Notes: generated from the letters alone by a model not told the origin. DNA of 64,000 nucleotides from Clitoria ternatea (GCA_037962975.1 CM075673.1:166490667-166554666), one strand, 5' to 3'; positions 45,708 to 58,700 are shown, numbered from the stretch's first letter. Translations and numbers: made by a program.

Positions 45708-46742
45708 TTATTTGGGGGCACTCCCTTCTCCAACCGAGTGGTCAATTTCTTCTTCAGGAAGAGCAAGAAAATCATCAACACTAAAGTCAGAGAAATCATC
45801 ATCTATACCAGTAAAATTTGTCTCTATTATTTTCCCTTTATTTTTAAGGGATTTTTGGTATAGATCTACGAGATGCTTTGGTGTGCGACAAACTCGAGAC
45901 CAGTGTCCTTTGCTACCACAACGATAGCAGATGTTTTTAGTTTGTTCGCTATTTTGAGCATCTGTCCCTTTTTTCATATGTTCTTTATTTTTTCATGTGA
46001 ATGACGATCTCTTATCATTTCAACCATGACCACGGCCATAACCATATCCACGACCAATACCATGTCCCCGAGCATTACCTCGTCCACGACCGCGGCTACG
46101 GCCACGACCACGACCATGAGTATTATGATCGTGTGTTGCTACATTCACTTCTGGGAATGGAGCAGTTCCAGTTGGACGAGATTCATGATTTTGCATAAGC
46201 AATTCATTATTTTGCTCAGCCACAAGGAGACAAGTAATTAATTCAGAATATTTTGTAAAGCCCTTTTGGCGATATTGCTGCTGCAGGAGCAAATTGGATG
46301 CATGAAAAGTAGAGAATGTCTTTTCTAACATGTCACTTTCAGTGACTTGTTCTCCACATAATTTCAATCTCGAAGTAATTCTAAACATTGCAGAATTATA
46401 CTCATTTACGGATTTAAAATCTTGAAATCGTAAATGCATCCATTCATAACGGGCTTTTGGAAGAATTATATCCTTTTGATGGTCGTATCTTTCTTTTAGA
46501 TTATTCCACAGAACAAGAGGGTCTTTAACTGTTAAGTATTCATTTTTTAACCCTTCATGGATATGGTGGCGTAAAAATATCATGGCTTTAGCTTTATCTT
46601 GACTAGATGCCTGATTTCCATTTTTAATGGTGTCTCCGAGACCTTTTGCATCTAAATGGATTTCAGCATCCAATGTCCATGATAGATAGTTTTTTCCAGA
46701 TATGTCAAGAGCCACGAACTCAAGGTTGGTAATATTTGACAT
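45708..46742 (-). pseudogene. copia gag, second inverted copy
   Basis: It starts at 46742 (MSNITNLEFVALDISGKNYL), runs through the capsid and RG-rich region, and meets a TGA near 46020 where the other copy has CAA. A second TGA near 45995 is shared with the first copy. The same frame then holds the CCHC knuckle (CYRCGSKGHWSRVC, 45708-45977). This copy shows what the gypsy element interrupted in the first one. Confidence 0.86.
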
Positions 46743-46816
46743 AGTTATTTCTATATAAGAAATTAAAACAATATATTAGATATCATTTCAAATGAATAAT
46801 AATTATAAATTTATTA

Positions 46817-48853
46817 TTGCCTAATGCATTTACTGATCCAAAAAGAATGACTAAGTCACATATACCAGCTGTTAATACTCCAATAAAGATTGATATCCCT
46901 GAAGGACAATCTAAAATTGCAAATGAGTCTGAAGCCAAAGTAAAACGTGGCAGACCTGTTGGTTCTAAAGATAAAAATCCTCGAAAAAGAAAAATAAATA
47001 AAGAGGATGGTCGAATCGAGGATATAAAGACTCCAGTAGAGTCTCCTGACATAATCAAAGTTTCAAATCCAGAAGAAACTAAGGTACCTGAAATTGATAC
47101 AAACAAAGAGATCTTGATAAATTATGTCATGGATGGTATACAATGGAATCGACCTGAAGTCGATGTTGATGAAATTTTTGCATTCAAAGTAGCTCTTGAT
47201 ATTATAAATGATGACAAAAATCATGAGCCAAAATCTGTTAAAGAATGTGCACAAAGAAATGATTGGCCAAAGTGGAAAGATGCAATGCAAGAAGAGCTAA
47301 ACTCACTTGCAAAACGTAAAGTTTTTGGGCCTGTAGTCCAAACACCCAAAGGTGTAAAACCAGTTGGGTACAAATGGGTCTTTAGGAGAAAAAGAAATGA
47401 AAATGGTGAAATTGTGCGATACAAAGCAAGACTTGTTGCACAAGGATTCTCACAAAGACCTGGAATTGATTTCGAAGAAACATATTCACCAGTGATGGAT
47501 GCCACTACTTTTCGATACTTGATAAGTTTGGCAATCCGTGAAAGGCTTGACTTACGCCTTATGGATGTTGTTGCAGCATATTTATATGGCTCACTTGAAA
47601 ATGACATATATATGAAACTCCCTGAAGGATTTCATTTGCCTGAAGCATATAAAACAAATCCTCGAGAAAATTATTCAATCAAATTGAATAAATCTCTTTA
47701 TGGATTAAAGCAATCTGGACGAATGTGGTACAATTGTCTCAGTGAATATTTGTTGAAAGAAGGGTACAAAAATGACCCAATTTGTCCATGTGTTTTTATG
47801 AAAAGACTAGGAAAAGAGTTCGTTATAATTGCTATTTATGTAGATGATTTAAACATCATCGGAACTCCCGAAGAGCTCTCAAAGGCCGTAAATTACTTAA
47901 AAAAGGAATTCGAGATGAAAGACTTGGGAAAAACAAAGTTTTGTCTCGGATTACAATTAGAATATTTAAAGGAAGGAATTCTGATGCACCAAAAGACTTA
48001 TACAGAAAAGGTGTTAAAGCGGTTTTATATGGACAAATCACACCCATTGAGCAGTCCAATGGTTGTAAGGTCACTAGAAGTGAGCAAAGATCCGTTTCGA
48101 CCTCAAGACAAAAATGAAGAACTACTTAGTCCTGAAGTACCATATCTTAGTGCAATTGGTGCACTAATGTATCTTGCTAGTCATACACGACCTGATATAT
48201 CATTTGCTGTCAATTTGTTAGCAAGACATAGTTCTTTACCCACAAAAAGGCATTGGAATGGGATTAAACACATATTCCGCTACCTTAGAGGTACAATGGA
48301 CATGGGTTTATTTTTTCCATATGTATCTAAGGCAAACCTAATTGGTTATGCAGATGCGGGGTATTTGTCTGACCCTCATAATGGTCGATCACAAACAGGT
48401 TATTTGTTTACATGTGGTGGTACAGCAATTTCATGGAGATCCATAAAACAAACGACCACAGCAACATCATCTAATCATGCTGAAATCTTAGCATTACATG
48501 AAGCAAGTCGAGAATGTGTTTGGTTGAGGTCTATGATTCAACATATTCAAGAAACTTGCGGCTTGCATGCTGGAAAACTAGCACCAACAATCTTATGTGA
48601 AGATAATGCAGCTTGTATTTCTTAGTTAAAGGAGGGCTATATTAAAGGAGATAGGACAAAACATATTTCACCAAAATTTTTCTTTACTCATGACCTTATA
48701 AAGAATGGTGAAATAAATGTCCAACAAGTCCGATCATGCGAGAATCTAGCAGATATCTTTACAAAATCTTTACCAACCAAAGTCTTCGAGCAACTAGTAC
48801 AGAAGATTGGTCTTCGATGCTTACATAAATGTTCTGATGAGGGGGAGAATTAA
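46817..48853 (+). pseudogene. copia pol 3' half (RT and RNase H) reaching the end of the element
   Basis: A 602-codon frame begins in the linker after integrase (MPNAFTDPKRMTKSH, HIPAVNTPIK). It includes the RT entry (GYKWVFRRKRNENGEIVRYK), the conserved ARLVAQGFSQ, the catalytic IYVDDLNIIG and RNase H. A TAG at 48623-48625 replaces the CAG seen in the copy at 42194. The frame continues (LKEGYIKGDRTKHISPKFFF) to a second stop at 48851-48853 (ending SDEGEN). It is the only copy that contains the whole RT entry region. It is joined at about 46800 to the inverted gag leader. Confidence 0.9.
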
Positions 48854-48980
48854 ATACTTGTACATTGAATTATTTATTTATTTTGTAAAGAATGTTGTAC
48901 TCTTTTTCCTTCACTAGGTTTTTATCCCACTGGGTTTTTCCTAGTAAGGTTTTAACGAGGCACATTCTAAAATGTGGACA

Positions 48981-48992
48981 TCCAAGGGGGAG
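48981..48992 (+). promoter_or_regulatory. Polypurine tract of the outer copia element
   Basis: CCAAGGGGGAG lies directly before the right LTR, after the 'cccactgggtttttcctagtaaggttt' stretch typical of the 3' end of plant copia elements. Confidence 0.78.
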
Positions 48993-49153
48993 TATTATGA
49001 ATATTTTAAGGAATAGTGGATGTCCCATTTCTATAAATACCACACTCTCCCACTCATTAATACACACATATATTCTCTTCATCTCCTTATTCTCTAAACT
49101 CTCTTCTTCTAGAATCTCCTATCTTTTACTTATTCTCCGTTAAATTTATAACA
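48993..49153 (+). repeat. Right LTR of the outer copia element
   Basis: 161 bp, matching 11445-11605 with four transitions. Its TATA box (TATAAAT, 49032-49038) points toward the glutamyl-tRNA synthetase gene that starts 142 bp after the LTR. Confidence 0.9.
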
Positions 49154-49235
49154 TGTACAATATTCTTTCCCTTAACTACTCTTTTTTAACTTGTAAGAAA
49201 GGTTAATAATTACTGGTATTTATTTATCTTAACAG

Positions 49236-49243
49236 TATAAAAT
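49236..49243 (+). promoter_or_regulatory. TATA box of the glutamyl-tRNA synthetase gene
   Basis: TATAAAAT lies 59 bp before the ATG at 49295, a spacing that suits a short 5' UTR. Only 77 bp of host sequence remain between it and the 5-bp duplication next to the LTR. Confidence 0.55.
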
Positions 49244-49294
49244 GAGAAACCAAAACCCGTTCATTATCTAATATCAAAACACAGAGAAAGAGCA

Positions 49295-52200
49295 ATGGCG
49301 TTGTTGAGTGGTGGCACTCCATGGACGAAGGCATTCATAGGCATAGCTCCTCCAACTCGAACCTTCTTCTTCCGAAGACCCTTCTCTGTCTCTGCTCTCT
49401 CTCAATCCTCCCTTCCCGTTCGCGTTCGCTTCGCTCCTTCTCCAACTGGTAACCTTCACGTTGGTGGTGCCAGAACAGCCCTTTTTAATTACTTGTTTGC
49501 AAGGTTCCCTTTTTTACCCAAAAATTTGATTTTTGCGTCTGTGTTTTGCTTCGTTTTGAGTTTTGTGTTGTGGGTATGGGAATTTCAGGTCCAAAGGTGG
49601 GAAATTTGTGCTGAGAATTGAGGACACTGACTTGGAAAGGTCTACGAAGGAATCTGAGGATGCCATGCTTAAAGATCTTTCTTGGCTTGGCCTTGATTGG
49701 GATGAAGGTATTTTGGTGATTTAGTGATTCTGCATTTTTCATGTTTTTGCTTTGGTAAGTAACATTTTTATGAGTGAGCGAGGAATTGTGCACTTTTTAT
49801 GTTTTCCATTTTGTGGGCAACATATTTGCGGCTGTGCATTTTTGTGTTTTTGCTTGGCAAGTAACATTTTTTTATGATGGTTAAGTGAGTGTGTGTGTGT
49901 TTGTGGGGTGAATTTGTTAGGGCCTGGTGTTGGAGGGGATTATGGACCCTATAGACAGTCTGAGAGGAATTCTTTGTACAAACAGTATGCTGAGAAACTC
50001 CATCAATCCGGTCAGGTTTATCCGTGCTTCTGTTCTAATGAGGTACTGGAATTTGCTTCTTCTGAAGTTTCTTGACCTTGTGTTGTGATGTAGCTTAATA
50101 GCATGTGTTTTTGGTAATTCCACATCGTCTGCCTCGTATTATGTCATGGGTTAAACACTTGTTGGGTCACTCCTTCCATTGCCAATTGGTTTTGGGATGG
50201 AACCTTTAACATGGTATTGCCTAGTCCGGCAGGCTTTGTTGGAGGGGGTGTGTTGGAAATTCCACATCGCCTGCCTCGTATTATATGCATGGTTTAAATA
50301 CTTGTTAGGTCACGTCTTCCATTACCAATTGGTTTTGGTTTCGAACCTTTAACAGGAAATGTTAGGGCCATTTGGTTGTGTATGCTTTAAGAATAGTGTT
50401 TTTTAATTAGAAAGTGTTTTGGAAAAATATATGAAATAGCATGTAAGTTTTTTTAGGAAAAGAAAAAGAAGCTAAACCCTCAAACAATGCTTCTTTAGTG
50501 CTTTTCTCATAAATTAGTAGTTACTGAAAATAACCTATATCATAGAATTACTTGTTTTAAAGCTTGGAGAAATGCATTTCTGTTTTAAGCTCAGTTATGA
50601 AGCTGCAGAACAAAAGGAAAACATGTTTTTTCCTGAAACAAGCTCATCCAAAGCACACCGTTAAATTAGATATGAATCAGGAACTTGCCCATATGCTTCA
50701 ATATGTCAGTTATGCCACAGTTTCCCCTTCATTGTATGTAATCCAAACTTTGGAATTAGAAACATGAAACTGCATTGGTTGTGTTGTATTATTTGGTGTC
50801 TGTTTTTGAAGTAAATTTGATCTGTTGGAAAAGCTTCCTTTATTCATTCATGACAATGGCTTCAGGTTCAGTTATCTGAAATTTACTTTTTCACAAAGAT
50901 TTCTTATTTTTGGATTTTGTACCACTTAGGTAAGAAACATTGTAGTTTGGTCTTCTTTTAGTGTACTAATTTTATAGTGTCAAGGTTACTTGTTAATCTT
51001 AATTCCCACTTGTCTTAATAGGAACTAGAGAAAATGAAGGAGGATGCAAAACTAAAGCAACTGCCTCCGGTGTACACAGGTAAATGGGCCAGTGCAACGA
51101 ATGAGGAAGTAGAAGAAGAGCTGGCGAAAGGAACTCCATATACATACCGTTTTCGTGTCCCCGAAGGAAGTTTAAAAATTAATGACCTAATACGAGGCGA
51201 AGTGAGTTCTTTCCACCCTTTTTCCTGTTGTTTCTTTCATTTTTTTAATGGTATCTATGATTGATGAAATTCTACTTTAAGTGGTACAAGTAAAGTCTTT
51301 AATATCCAGAAATCAACTGATATCTTGGAAGTATTTTACTTCATCCTATAAATCTGCTAATACTATCCATGATCCTTTTCGAAACCACAGATTGACATAA
51401 TGGTGTAAATTTAACCATTTTTTTATTTCTTTTTGGTTTAAATATGTTTTTCATCCTTGAAAAGTTAAGCAATTTTGATTTTGGTCCCTAGTAAAAATAT
51501 TCATTTGATTCTTAATATTTTTAAATACATGTTTAATGTTTTTATACTTCGCCATTATATTTTCTCTGTTAAGTAATGACATGACAAGCCTATCACTTAC
51601 ATGTGGCCTGACTTTATTATGCAATGTCATCATTTTATGGATCAAATCTAATGGTAGGGACTTAAAACATGCATTTAAAAATCAAGGATCAAATAGAAAC
51701 ATTTTTTTTATTAAGGATTAAATAAAAATTGGCTAATTTTTCACCGATGGCAGACATGTTTAAGGTTTATGTTTTTTCCTAGCACGACTGAGACATGTTA
51801 GTCCTTAATAAAATATGACTAATGATGTTTTCCTTCAAAATAACATTGGCTAGCTATTAACTTTCCTTGGTAGTGTCTTGAAGGTTAGTTGGAACTTGGA
51901 TACACTTGGAGATTTTGTGATAATGAGGAGTAATGGTCAGCCAGTTTATAACTTTTGTGTAACGGTGGATGATGCTACAATGGCTATTTCCCATGTTATC
52001 AGGTAGTGATTGTAATTTCTTAGTCAATGAAAATGTTTCACCAAATATTTTTCACTAAACTATTCCAGAAAACTATTTTTACCTCAGGGCAGAGGAGCAT
52101 TTGCCAAACACTCTAAGGCAGGCATTGATATATAAGGTAAAGTGTTAACCACAGTATATGATTTCATCTTTTGTAGCATACATTTTTCTGTAAATTCAAA

Positions 52201-55200
52201 GTGAGTCTAGCCTACCATGGTTTTTTTCTCTATGCAAGGCAACACCAAACTTGAACTCAAATTCAATTAAAATATTTTGAGTGAAGTTGGTATTTATTTG
52301 CCCTATTAATTTGTCAGAACATGACTGATCAGCATGTATGGTATCTTCCAATTAAACATGTAATATTAATTTTTAGAAGTGATTTATATGTTGTCAATCG
52401 CTTGATCGCACCCTATATGCTTTATTCTTGTTTCTTTAGAGAACTCATTTGGGTATGGTTGTCATGACCAATCACAGTCCATGACCAGTAAGCTAAGATT
52501 CTTAGTTAGCACTTAGCCTGTCAAGTCTAACCTATCAATTACAAATCATAAATAAAGCCTTTAACATTTTGAGCATTACATTCTACCAAAATTTCGGTAG
52601 AGTTTTCTCTGTTATTTCAACATCCCAAAAATAATAATACAACCTGCTATAATCCATATCAATATATATAATTCAGTCATAGCCATATACAAGGTATCTT
52701 TTTCAGTATTTTGTCAGCTTATATTGGCTACATGCGTGTTAGGAACCAGAGCTTCCGATCATAGAAAATAAGGGGAAATCAGTATAATTGATGAGAGTCA
52801 CAGTTTACAGAAGGAGGAAATCTTCTTAGTGGCCAGAGCATAAGCTCCTACAATGGCTCTCCATCTTAACAAACTTGCTCAAAATTTTAGATGCCCCCAC
52901 ATTCTCTAATTCTGGCACATCTGTAACCAAAAAAGATACCCGCTCCTAAAATATTTCTACTACCTTTTGCCTCCTCAGCAATTCCCTCTCTTCCTCTTTC
53001 TAACATAAACCCTCGGGTCCTATTGTTTTTGGCTGGACCAATGGGTCTCTTGGCCCAACTTAATTCTGAGTGCTAGCAATGCGTTTCTTAAGTTATTCTT
53101 TTATTTCTAGAAGTTGTCACCTCAATAAACAGGGGCTTTTTCTTTGGGAGAGTTGACTCGGGAATCCTAACTGAGAAATTCCAATTGAGAGAAATCAGTA
53201 ATAAGTAATAACTGATGAAGTGCTTGATTAGAGGTTGTTTGTTTAATTTTTAAAATTAATGTGCATCTGTTTTCATTAAGAACACATGATATATTTTAAA
53301 ACCGTTTCAACAAGTTTTTTTATTTTAAAAAAATTGGGCTTATTTTTGGAACCAATTAGTAGCTTCCTAAAAGTGGAAGTGGTTAAAAATTTTCCTCATT
53401 TGTGTATAATTTTTGTTTTAATTTTCTTCCTTGGGTTTTGCAATAATGCATGTTACTGATTATGGTTTGTTTTGAACCTGTGCATGAATTTGTTTACAGG
53501 CACTAGGATTTCCAATGCCTTACTTTGCACATGTTTCCTTGATTTTAGCTCCTGATCGGAGTAAATTATCAAAACGACATGGGGCAACATCAGTGGGTCA
53601 GGTGAGATTGATTTGTCATTTCCACAACTGTCTTAATATTTTTCTTTTAATTGGGGGGGGGGGGGGGGGGGGGATTACACTTTACTCCCTGTGGCCTCAT
53701 GCTTTTAAATTTACCTCCCTCCCCCAAATATTGTTTATCTGTCACTCCCCTTATATGTTATTTTTCATGGCACTTAACTCTCCTGTAGTGCTATTTTTTA
53801 GTCTATAAAGGGGTTAATTGACATAAAAAAGTATAGGGGGTAAATTCAGATAGTATGAAACTACTAGGAGGTTTGAAATATTACTTGTATATACCATACA
53901 AGTTCTTAAAAAGACTCTGCTCTTGTGAGGATAATTAGTTCCAAACTCTAATATCTGTTCTATCACAGTTCCGGGAGATGGGATACTTACCTGAAGCAAT
54001 GGTGAATTACCTAGCATTGTTGGGTTGGGGTGATGGGACTGAAAATGAGTTTTTTACCCTTGATCAACTTGGTTAGTGATTTTTGTTTCATCTCTACTTA
54101 TTTGACCTGCTATTCATGTAGTAGGCAATTCAGACACTTTGTTTTTTAGATGGGAAATTTCCTTGCCAAATGTCTTACTTTAAGTGGTTTTCTTGTGTCT
54201 AACAGTTGAAAAATTCACTATTGAACGTGTTAACAAAAGTGGTGCTATTTTTGATTCAACGAAGTTAAGGTAATTGTTATTTTTTGAATTCTGTATGTTG
54301 TTTCCAATGGTAATCGTTTGTCTTTCATTTTGAAATGAATGAAGTGGATCAAATTTTACAATCTTTAGTTAGACAATTTTTTGTGCTGAATGTAGAAGGC
54401 TTGTTTTCATTTTATCAATTACAGTTACAGGATACATGTTGCATGTTGTATGAATAATTAGTTTATTTAGTTATATTTTAAAATTGAAGTTCTATGATTG
54501 GATGTTCTCAAGCATTGTTGTTGAAAGTGAACAAGTTAATTCCAATTAATGGCATTGTAATTTGTAATTTCCTTTATGTTTTCTGTTTAGGTGGATGAAT
54601 GGTCAGCATTTAAGAGCACGTCCATCAGAGGAATTGACCAAACTTATTGGAGAGCATTGGAAGACATCTGGCATACTCATAGTATCATCGGGGCCCTTCA
54701 TTGATGTGAGATCTAATTGCAGACTTTTTTGATTCAGTCTCTTTGTAAATAGAATTAGTTCAGTTTCATTTTGAGGCATAATGATTTATCATGTATTGCC
54801 ACATCTTGAAACAATGGACCTAAATGAGTGATATTGGATTGTTGACTAACAGGAAGCAGTTCAACTGCTTAAGGATGGGATTGACTTGATAAATGATACA
54901 GACAAGGCCCTTACCAACTTGCTTTCTTATCCTTTACATTCTACTTTACAGAGGTGTGTAAGATAACTGACTCAATTAATAGAATTAAGAATTAACTGTA
55001 TGAATATTATTGAAAACTGAGAAAGAAGCTACCCTGTACTAATATTTATCCTAAAACATAATCAGCTCAACACATAATCAGTCACTAGCAAATTGGGCTT
55101 AACCTAATTATCCTGTACAGACCCAATTAATTCTTCAGCCCCTCTTTTATTTCTTCTCCCATAAGTCTTCCTAATTGGGGGCATGTTAGGCCCATGACTA

Positions 55201-55757
55201 ACAAGGTGATGCTAACATTCTTCTAAGAGGAGATTCCTGCAGATTATTAATGATTGATTACAACTTTCTACATGTTGGCTGCAGCCAAGAAGCAGAATCT
55301 GTGTTGCAAGATAATATTTCTGAAGTTGCTGCTAGCCTCTTGGCTGCCTATGATAGTGGTGATCTAGTTGCTGCACTAGAAGAAGGCCATGCTGGCTGGC
55401 AAAAGTGGGTGAAAGGCTTTGGAAAATCACTTAAACGCAAGGTGAGTTGAATTGGATAAAGCATAACTTGCATCTGTTGAATTGTCCCATACATGCCAGT
55501 AACTTAACATGTTCATCTTCATGCTGAAGGGAAAATTGCTTTTCATGCCAGTCCGGCTTCTGCTGACTGGAAAACTCCATGGACCTGACATGGGGGCAAG
55601 TGTTGTGCTGCTCTATAAAGCTGGAACTAGTGGTATAGTAGCTCCTGAAGCTGGCTTTGTGACATTGGCTGAAAGATTTAAAATGCTTAGACAGATCAAC
55701 TGGGAAACATTGTCCAACAAGGCCCAACCTGTCAAAGAGACTGCTAGTTCTGTCTAA
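49295..55757 (+). CDS. GluRS (OVA3-like): Glutamate--tRNA ligase, chloroplast/mitochondrial type
   Basis: Thirteen exons splice in frame to 555 residues: 49295-49503, 49589-49707, 49921-50042, 51022-51201, 51884-52002, 52088-52136, 53500-53601, 53969-54071, 54206-54269, 54591-54705, 54853-54953, 55285-55441 and 55530-55757. All introns are GT-AG. Residues 1-40 are rich in S, T, R and F without acidic residues, as in a dual organellar transit peptide. The class I signature FAPSPTGNLHVGG (HIGH-type HVGG, residues 55-58) and the KMSKS-type KLSKR (288-292) are intact, as are RIEDTDLERS and YNFCVTVDD. The enzyme charges tRNA with glutamate; in plastids this also feeds tetrapyrrole synthesis and the transamidation route to Gln-tRNA. 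Length and architecture fit bacterial-type GluRS. The start has a good context (GAGCAATGGCG). The Arabidopsis homologue is OVA3. Confidence 0.96.
50106..50353 (+). mobile_element. Possible TRIM (miniature LTR element) in intron 3 of the GluRS gene
   Basis: Two direct repeats of about 105 bp (50106-50211 and 50250-50353) share 'attccacatcg.ctgcctcg' and 'ccaattggttttgg' and end CTTTAACA. Between them lie about 38 bp starting TGGTATTGCC, like a degenerate primer-binding site, and ending GGAGGGGGTG, like a polypurine tract. The second repeat starts TGTTGGAAATTCCACATCG, a common TRIM LTR start. Confidence 0.5.
51437..51764. mobile_element. MITE in intron 4 of the GluRS gene
   Basis: The left end 'gtttaaatatgtttttcatc' pairs with the reverse complement of the right end (ccttaaacatgtctgccatc). 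The similarity continues inward for about 100 bp, including 'ttgat(t/c)ctt' blocks and TTTTAAATRCATGTTT. Terminal sequences of the form 'ttaaatatgtttttggtccct' are widespread in legume MITEs. Confidence 0.55.
53653..53673 (+). repeat. Run of 21 G in intron 7 of the GluRS gene
   Basis: Twenty-one consecutive G lie 52 bp after the donor at 53602. The exact length is unlikely to be reliable. The run could form a G-quadruplex in DNA or pre-mRNA. Confidence 0.9.
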
Positions 55758-58700
55758 CTGAGATAGTAATTCGCTTTCACGTCTATCAAATTAATGCCAT
55801 TCTTTTTTCTTTTTGATTTTTACCTGAGGGATGTTGTTTAGAATCGTAAATGAGTTTGTTCTTTTAGTGATTATTTTTATTTTGGAGATAAGGATTTTGT
55901 TTCAATGTGATTATATAAATTCCTTATTATTTTAGTGAATTTAGTTGGAATATACTGTGTGTGTCATTTAATTATGAAATTACCATAAAAAGGGAAAATT
56001 GTTGACTTATGAATTTTAGTCCCCAATGTAAAAATAATATAAAAATACATCTCTAACCTTCAAAACTATCTTTTATTTAGATTCAAATCGTTAACTTTTT
56101 CTCTAACAATGTTATAGGTGGGTTTTAAGAGGCATAAAATAATGTTATTTTAGAACTTCCTAACTTAAGTGACTTAAAAAATAACATTATTAGGGGGTTA
56201 TAATTGCTAGTAATGATGATATAAACCTCTAAAATTAAAGAAAAACTCATCACCTCCACCACAATAATCCTTCCCCTTCTCCCTCTCATAGCTCCACAAC
56301 ATTAGGAGATGGGAATTCTAGTCAATCACCGAATTTTTATGCATCGCAATTGCAAATCACAATTCCCAAACGTTACTTTAAAATTCAATCTTTCCTAACC
56401 TTGGAATCTCGCCACACATAGTGAAAGGAATGCAGAAAATGAAATGGAAGAGTGATTTATGGTAGAAGATCCTAAAATAGAGAAAATGGAAGAGAATGAG
56501 AGAAAAAGTGTGAGAGAGAAATCTAAGTAGGAATTTGGAAATTTGTATTTTTACAAGCATAGGACTTATAAATAGGCAAGTAATAAGTAAAAACGAAGGA
56601 ACTTATTTACAATTATGCCACCTATCCATAATTGAAAGTTACATAATTAGGCGTGAAATAGGTCTGGTAAATTTGGCGTGGTAACACTGGAAATCGGGCG
56701 TGGTAACACTCAAAAAACAAAGGGAAATGCTTGTATACGATGTTAGGCGTATCTATGCTGGAGTTTGGGCATGCTTACGCCCATTGGCAAGGAGGAATTT
56801 CATGTATCAGGTGCTGGGTGTACCTACACTCAACCTTTTGGGCATGGTTATGTGCAAATTTTTGGCAACAAACATGGAACACTAATTATGGGTGTAATGA
56901 ATGGCAAAACGGGAAAAACTGTTGCTATGGTGCTCCCTCTAACCGCCTTCAACAACACTTTTTTCAGCTAAAGTAACACTTTTCTCAATAACAGCAACAT
57001 CTTTCAGCTTTTCTTAAATTTTTTCTTTCTTACTCCTTTACATTATTCTATCGTCCCTACAAAAAATCATTAAGTTATCAATAATTAATTTAAATATCAT
57101 AAATAAACCTATTAATCATAAAAGAATTACAAAATCTTGTTTTATCTATAATCACCATTTAACTTAAATATTTAATAAATCAAGATAAAGTAACTTAAAA
57201 TAAGATTAATAATTAAGTCCAGTAAAGATTCATCAACTACCACTTTTGCCACAAACAGGTCACACCTCCCTGTAATTAAAGGCCCCAATGGTAATTAAAA
57301 AAATAAATCGAAAATGTGAGTAGGCTGTAAAACAATGTTTTTAGTTGCCCATTTAGCATCCGAGATGTAAATTAATAACACAAGTAAACAAATTTAATGT
57401 TGTTTAAATGTCTCTTTACCTTAAGGACCCATGGTGGTAAAAGTAGGTACTAACAGACGATTTGAGTAAGTCGAGGACCCCAACACTTGACCGCTGCCAA
57501 CTCAGGGACGAATTTATGGATTTCCTCAATTGTTTTAGCTAATAAGGTTTGAGAGCCTTTACACTCATCAATTGTATTAGCATGTTCATTGTACCATCAG
57601 CAAAACTCACAAACCCTTCACATTAATTACTCAAAATGCTTTTTTTTTTTGGAGATCAAAATGCTTTTATTACACCCTAGAAAGTTGCAAGATAGCTTAA
57701 CGCCAATAAGAATTCAATAAGATCCAAGTGTTCATAACCTTAAAATAAGTCAAGACACATATAACCATAAGGGGTCACCCTCTAGTTGTGTTGAAGACTA
57801 AATAGATAAAAAGGTATACATGACAAAAAGAACTTGTATGATGTATACTACATTTACAGTTTTGAAGGGCACAAAACTAAGGCACTCACCTTTTTAGGAA
57901 AGATTGATTTGTGATAATTCATACTGGACTTCTAAGGACATATTGTATTTGAACTGTTCATAATTAATTGCTCAAAAGAGAGAGCACTCAGGGCTCCTAA
58001 ACATTTTTTAATATCTAAGTTTAACAGGACATGTAAATCACTATAGCTCTTGCCTCCAATTCAGAATTTGTTGATTAGTTAAAGGCACCCTTAACACCCT
58101 CAAGGCTCTCCCCCAAGGACAACCTGCAAGGTAAACAAAAATAATGTTTAGAATAAAAGCTTCAACTACACAAGACATTTTGCTCTTTCAATATATTACT
58201 TGCAGTTGCAAATTGCAATTGTACGTAGTATAGAACCATTGGCTTGAAAAACTTCATCTATAATATTTTTTTGGTCTAGGACCATAGGGTAGCTTTTACA
58301 AGATACAACATGTTCCAATTTGTGAATATCTAGGATATGGTAGGATTAGCTCTCCCAATAAAATTATTTTCCATATGTAGGGTTCTAACTCAAAACCTTG
58401 CTCGAAAAGAAATCTAGTGTGTACCCCTTACCAACTACTTGTTTTATCACTAAGGTCTATCTATGTTAATAGAAGATTCCTAAGCCTAATATATTCTAGA
58501 TATTTTAGTAAATATTATATTCTAAATAAATATACTCTAAATTATGAGATATCCTGTGGATATTCTAACACAGTTAGTGCAATATTTATTAACCAAAAAG
58601 AGAATATGAGAAGAACAAACAGTACACACTACATCTTTGAAGAATGAAAATGTCAAACAACCCAAGAAAGAGAAAGGAGAAATTGGTAGAGAGAAACAAT

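Larger units (their letters stand above)
11445..49153 (+). mobile_element. Outer Ty1/copia retrotransposon, rearranged, hosting two nested gypsy elements
   Basis: Two 161-bp direct repeats (11445-11605 and 48993-49153) are flanked by the same 5 bp, TGTAC (11440-11444 and 49154-49158), so they mark one insertion. A polypurine tract precedes the right copy, which sets the plus orientation. The interior is not a normal gag-pol. It runs: inverted RT start, integrase, protease and gag (11606-14773), continued at 24686-25117; then a plus RT-RNase H piece (42194-43341); LTR and integrase scraps (43388-43581); an inverted RT-RNase H piece (43582-44417); inverted integrase to gag (44418-46742); and a plus RT-RNase H segment reaching the 3' end (46817-48853). 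The gypsy elements at 14774-24685 and 25118-41366 inserted later. Four differences between the 161-bp LTRs make it clearly older than its guests. The copia sub-lineage was not assigned. Confidence 0.88.

Noticed and set aside
56700..56976. Three overlapping plus frames of 61-81 codons
   Set aside because: None has a recognisable domain or a favourable start. The GC-richer island is more likely repeat debris.
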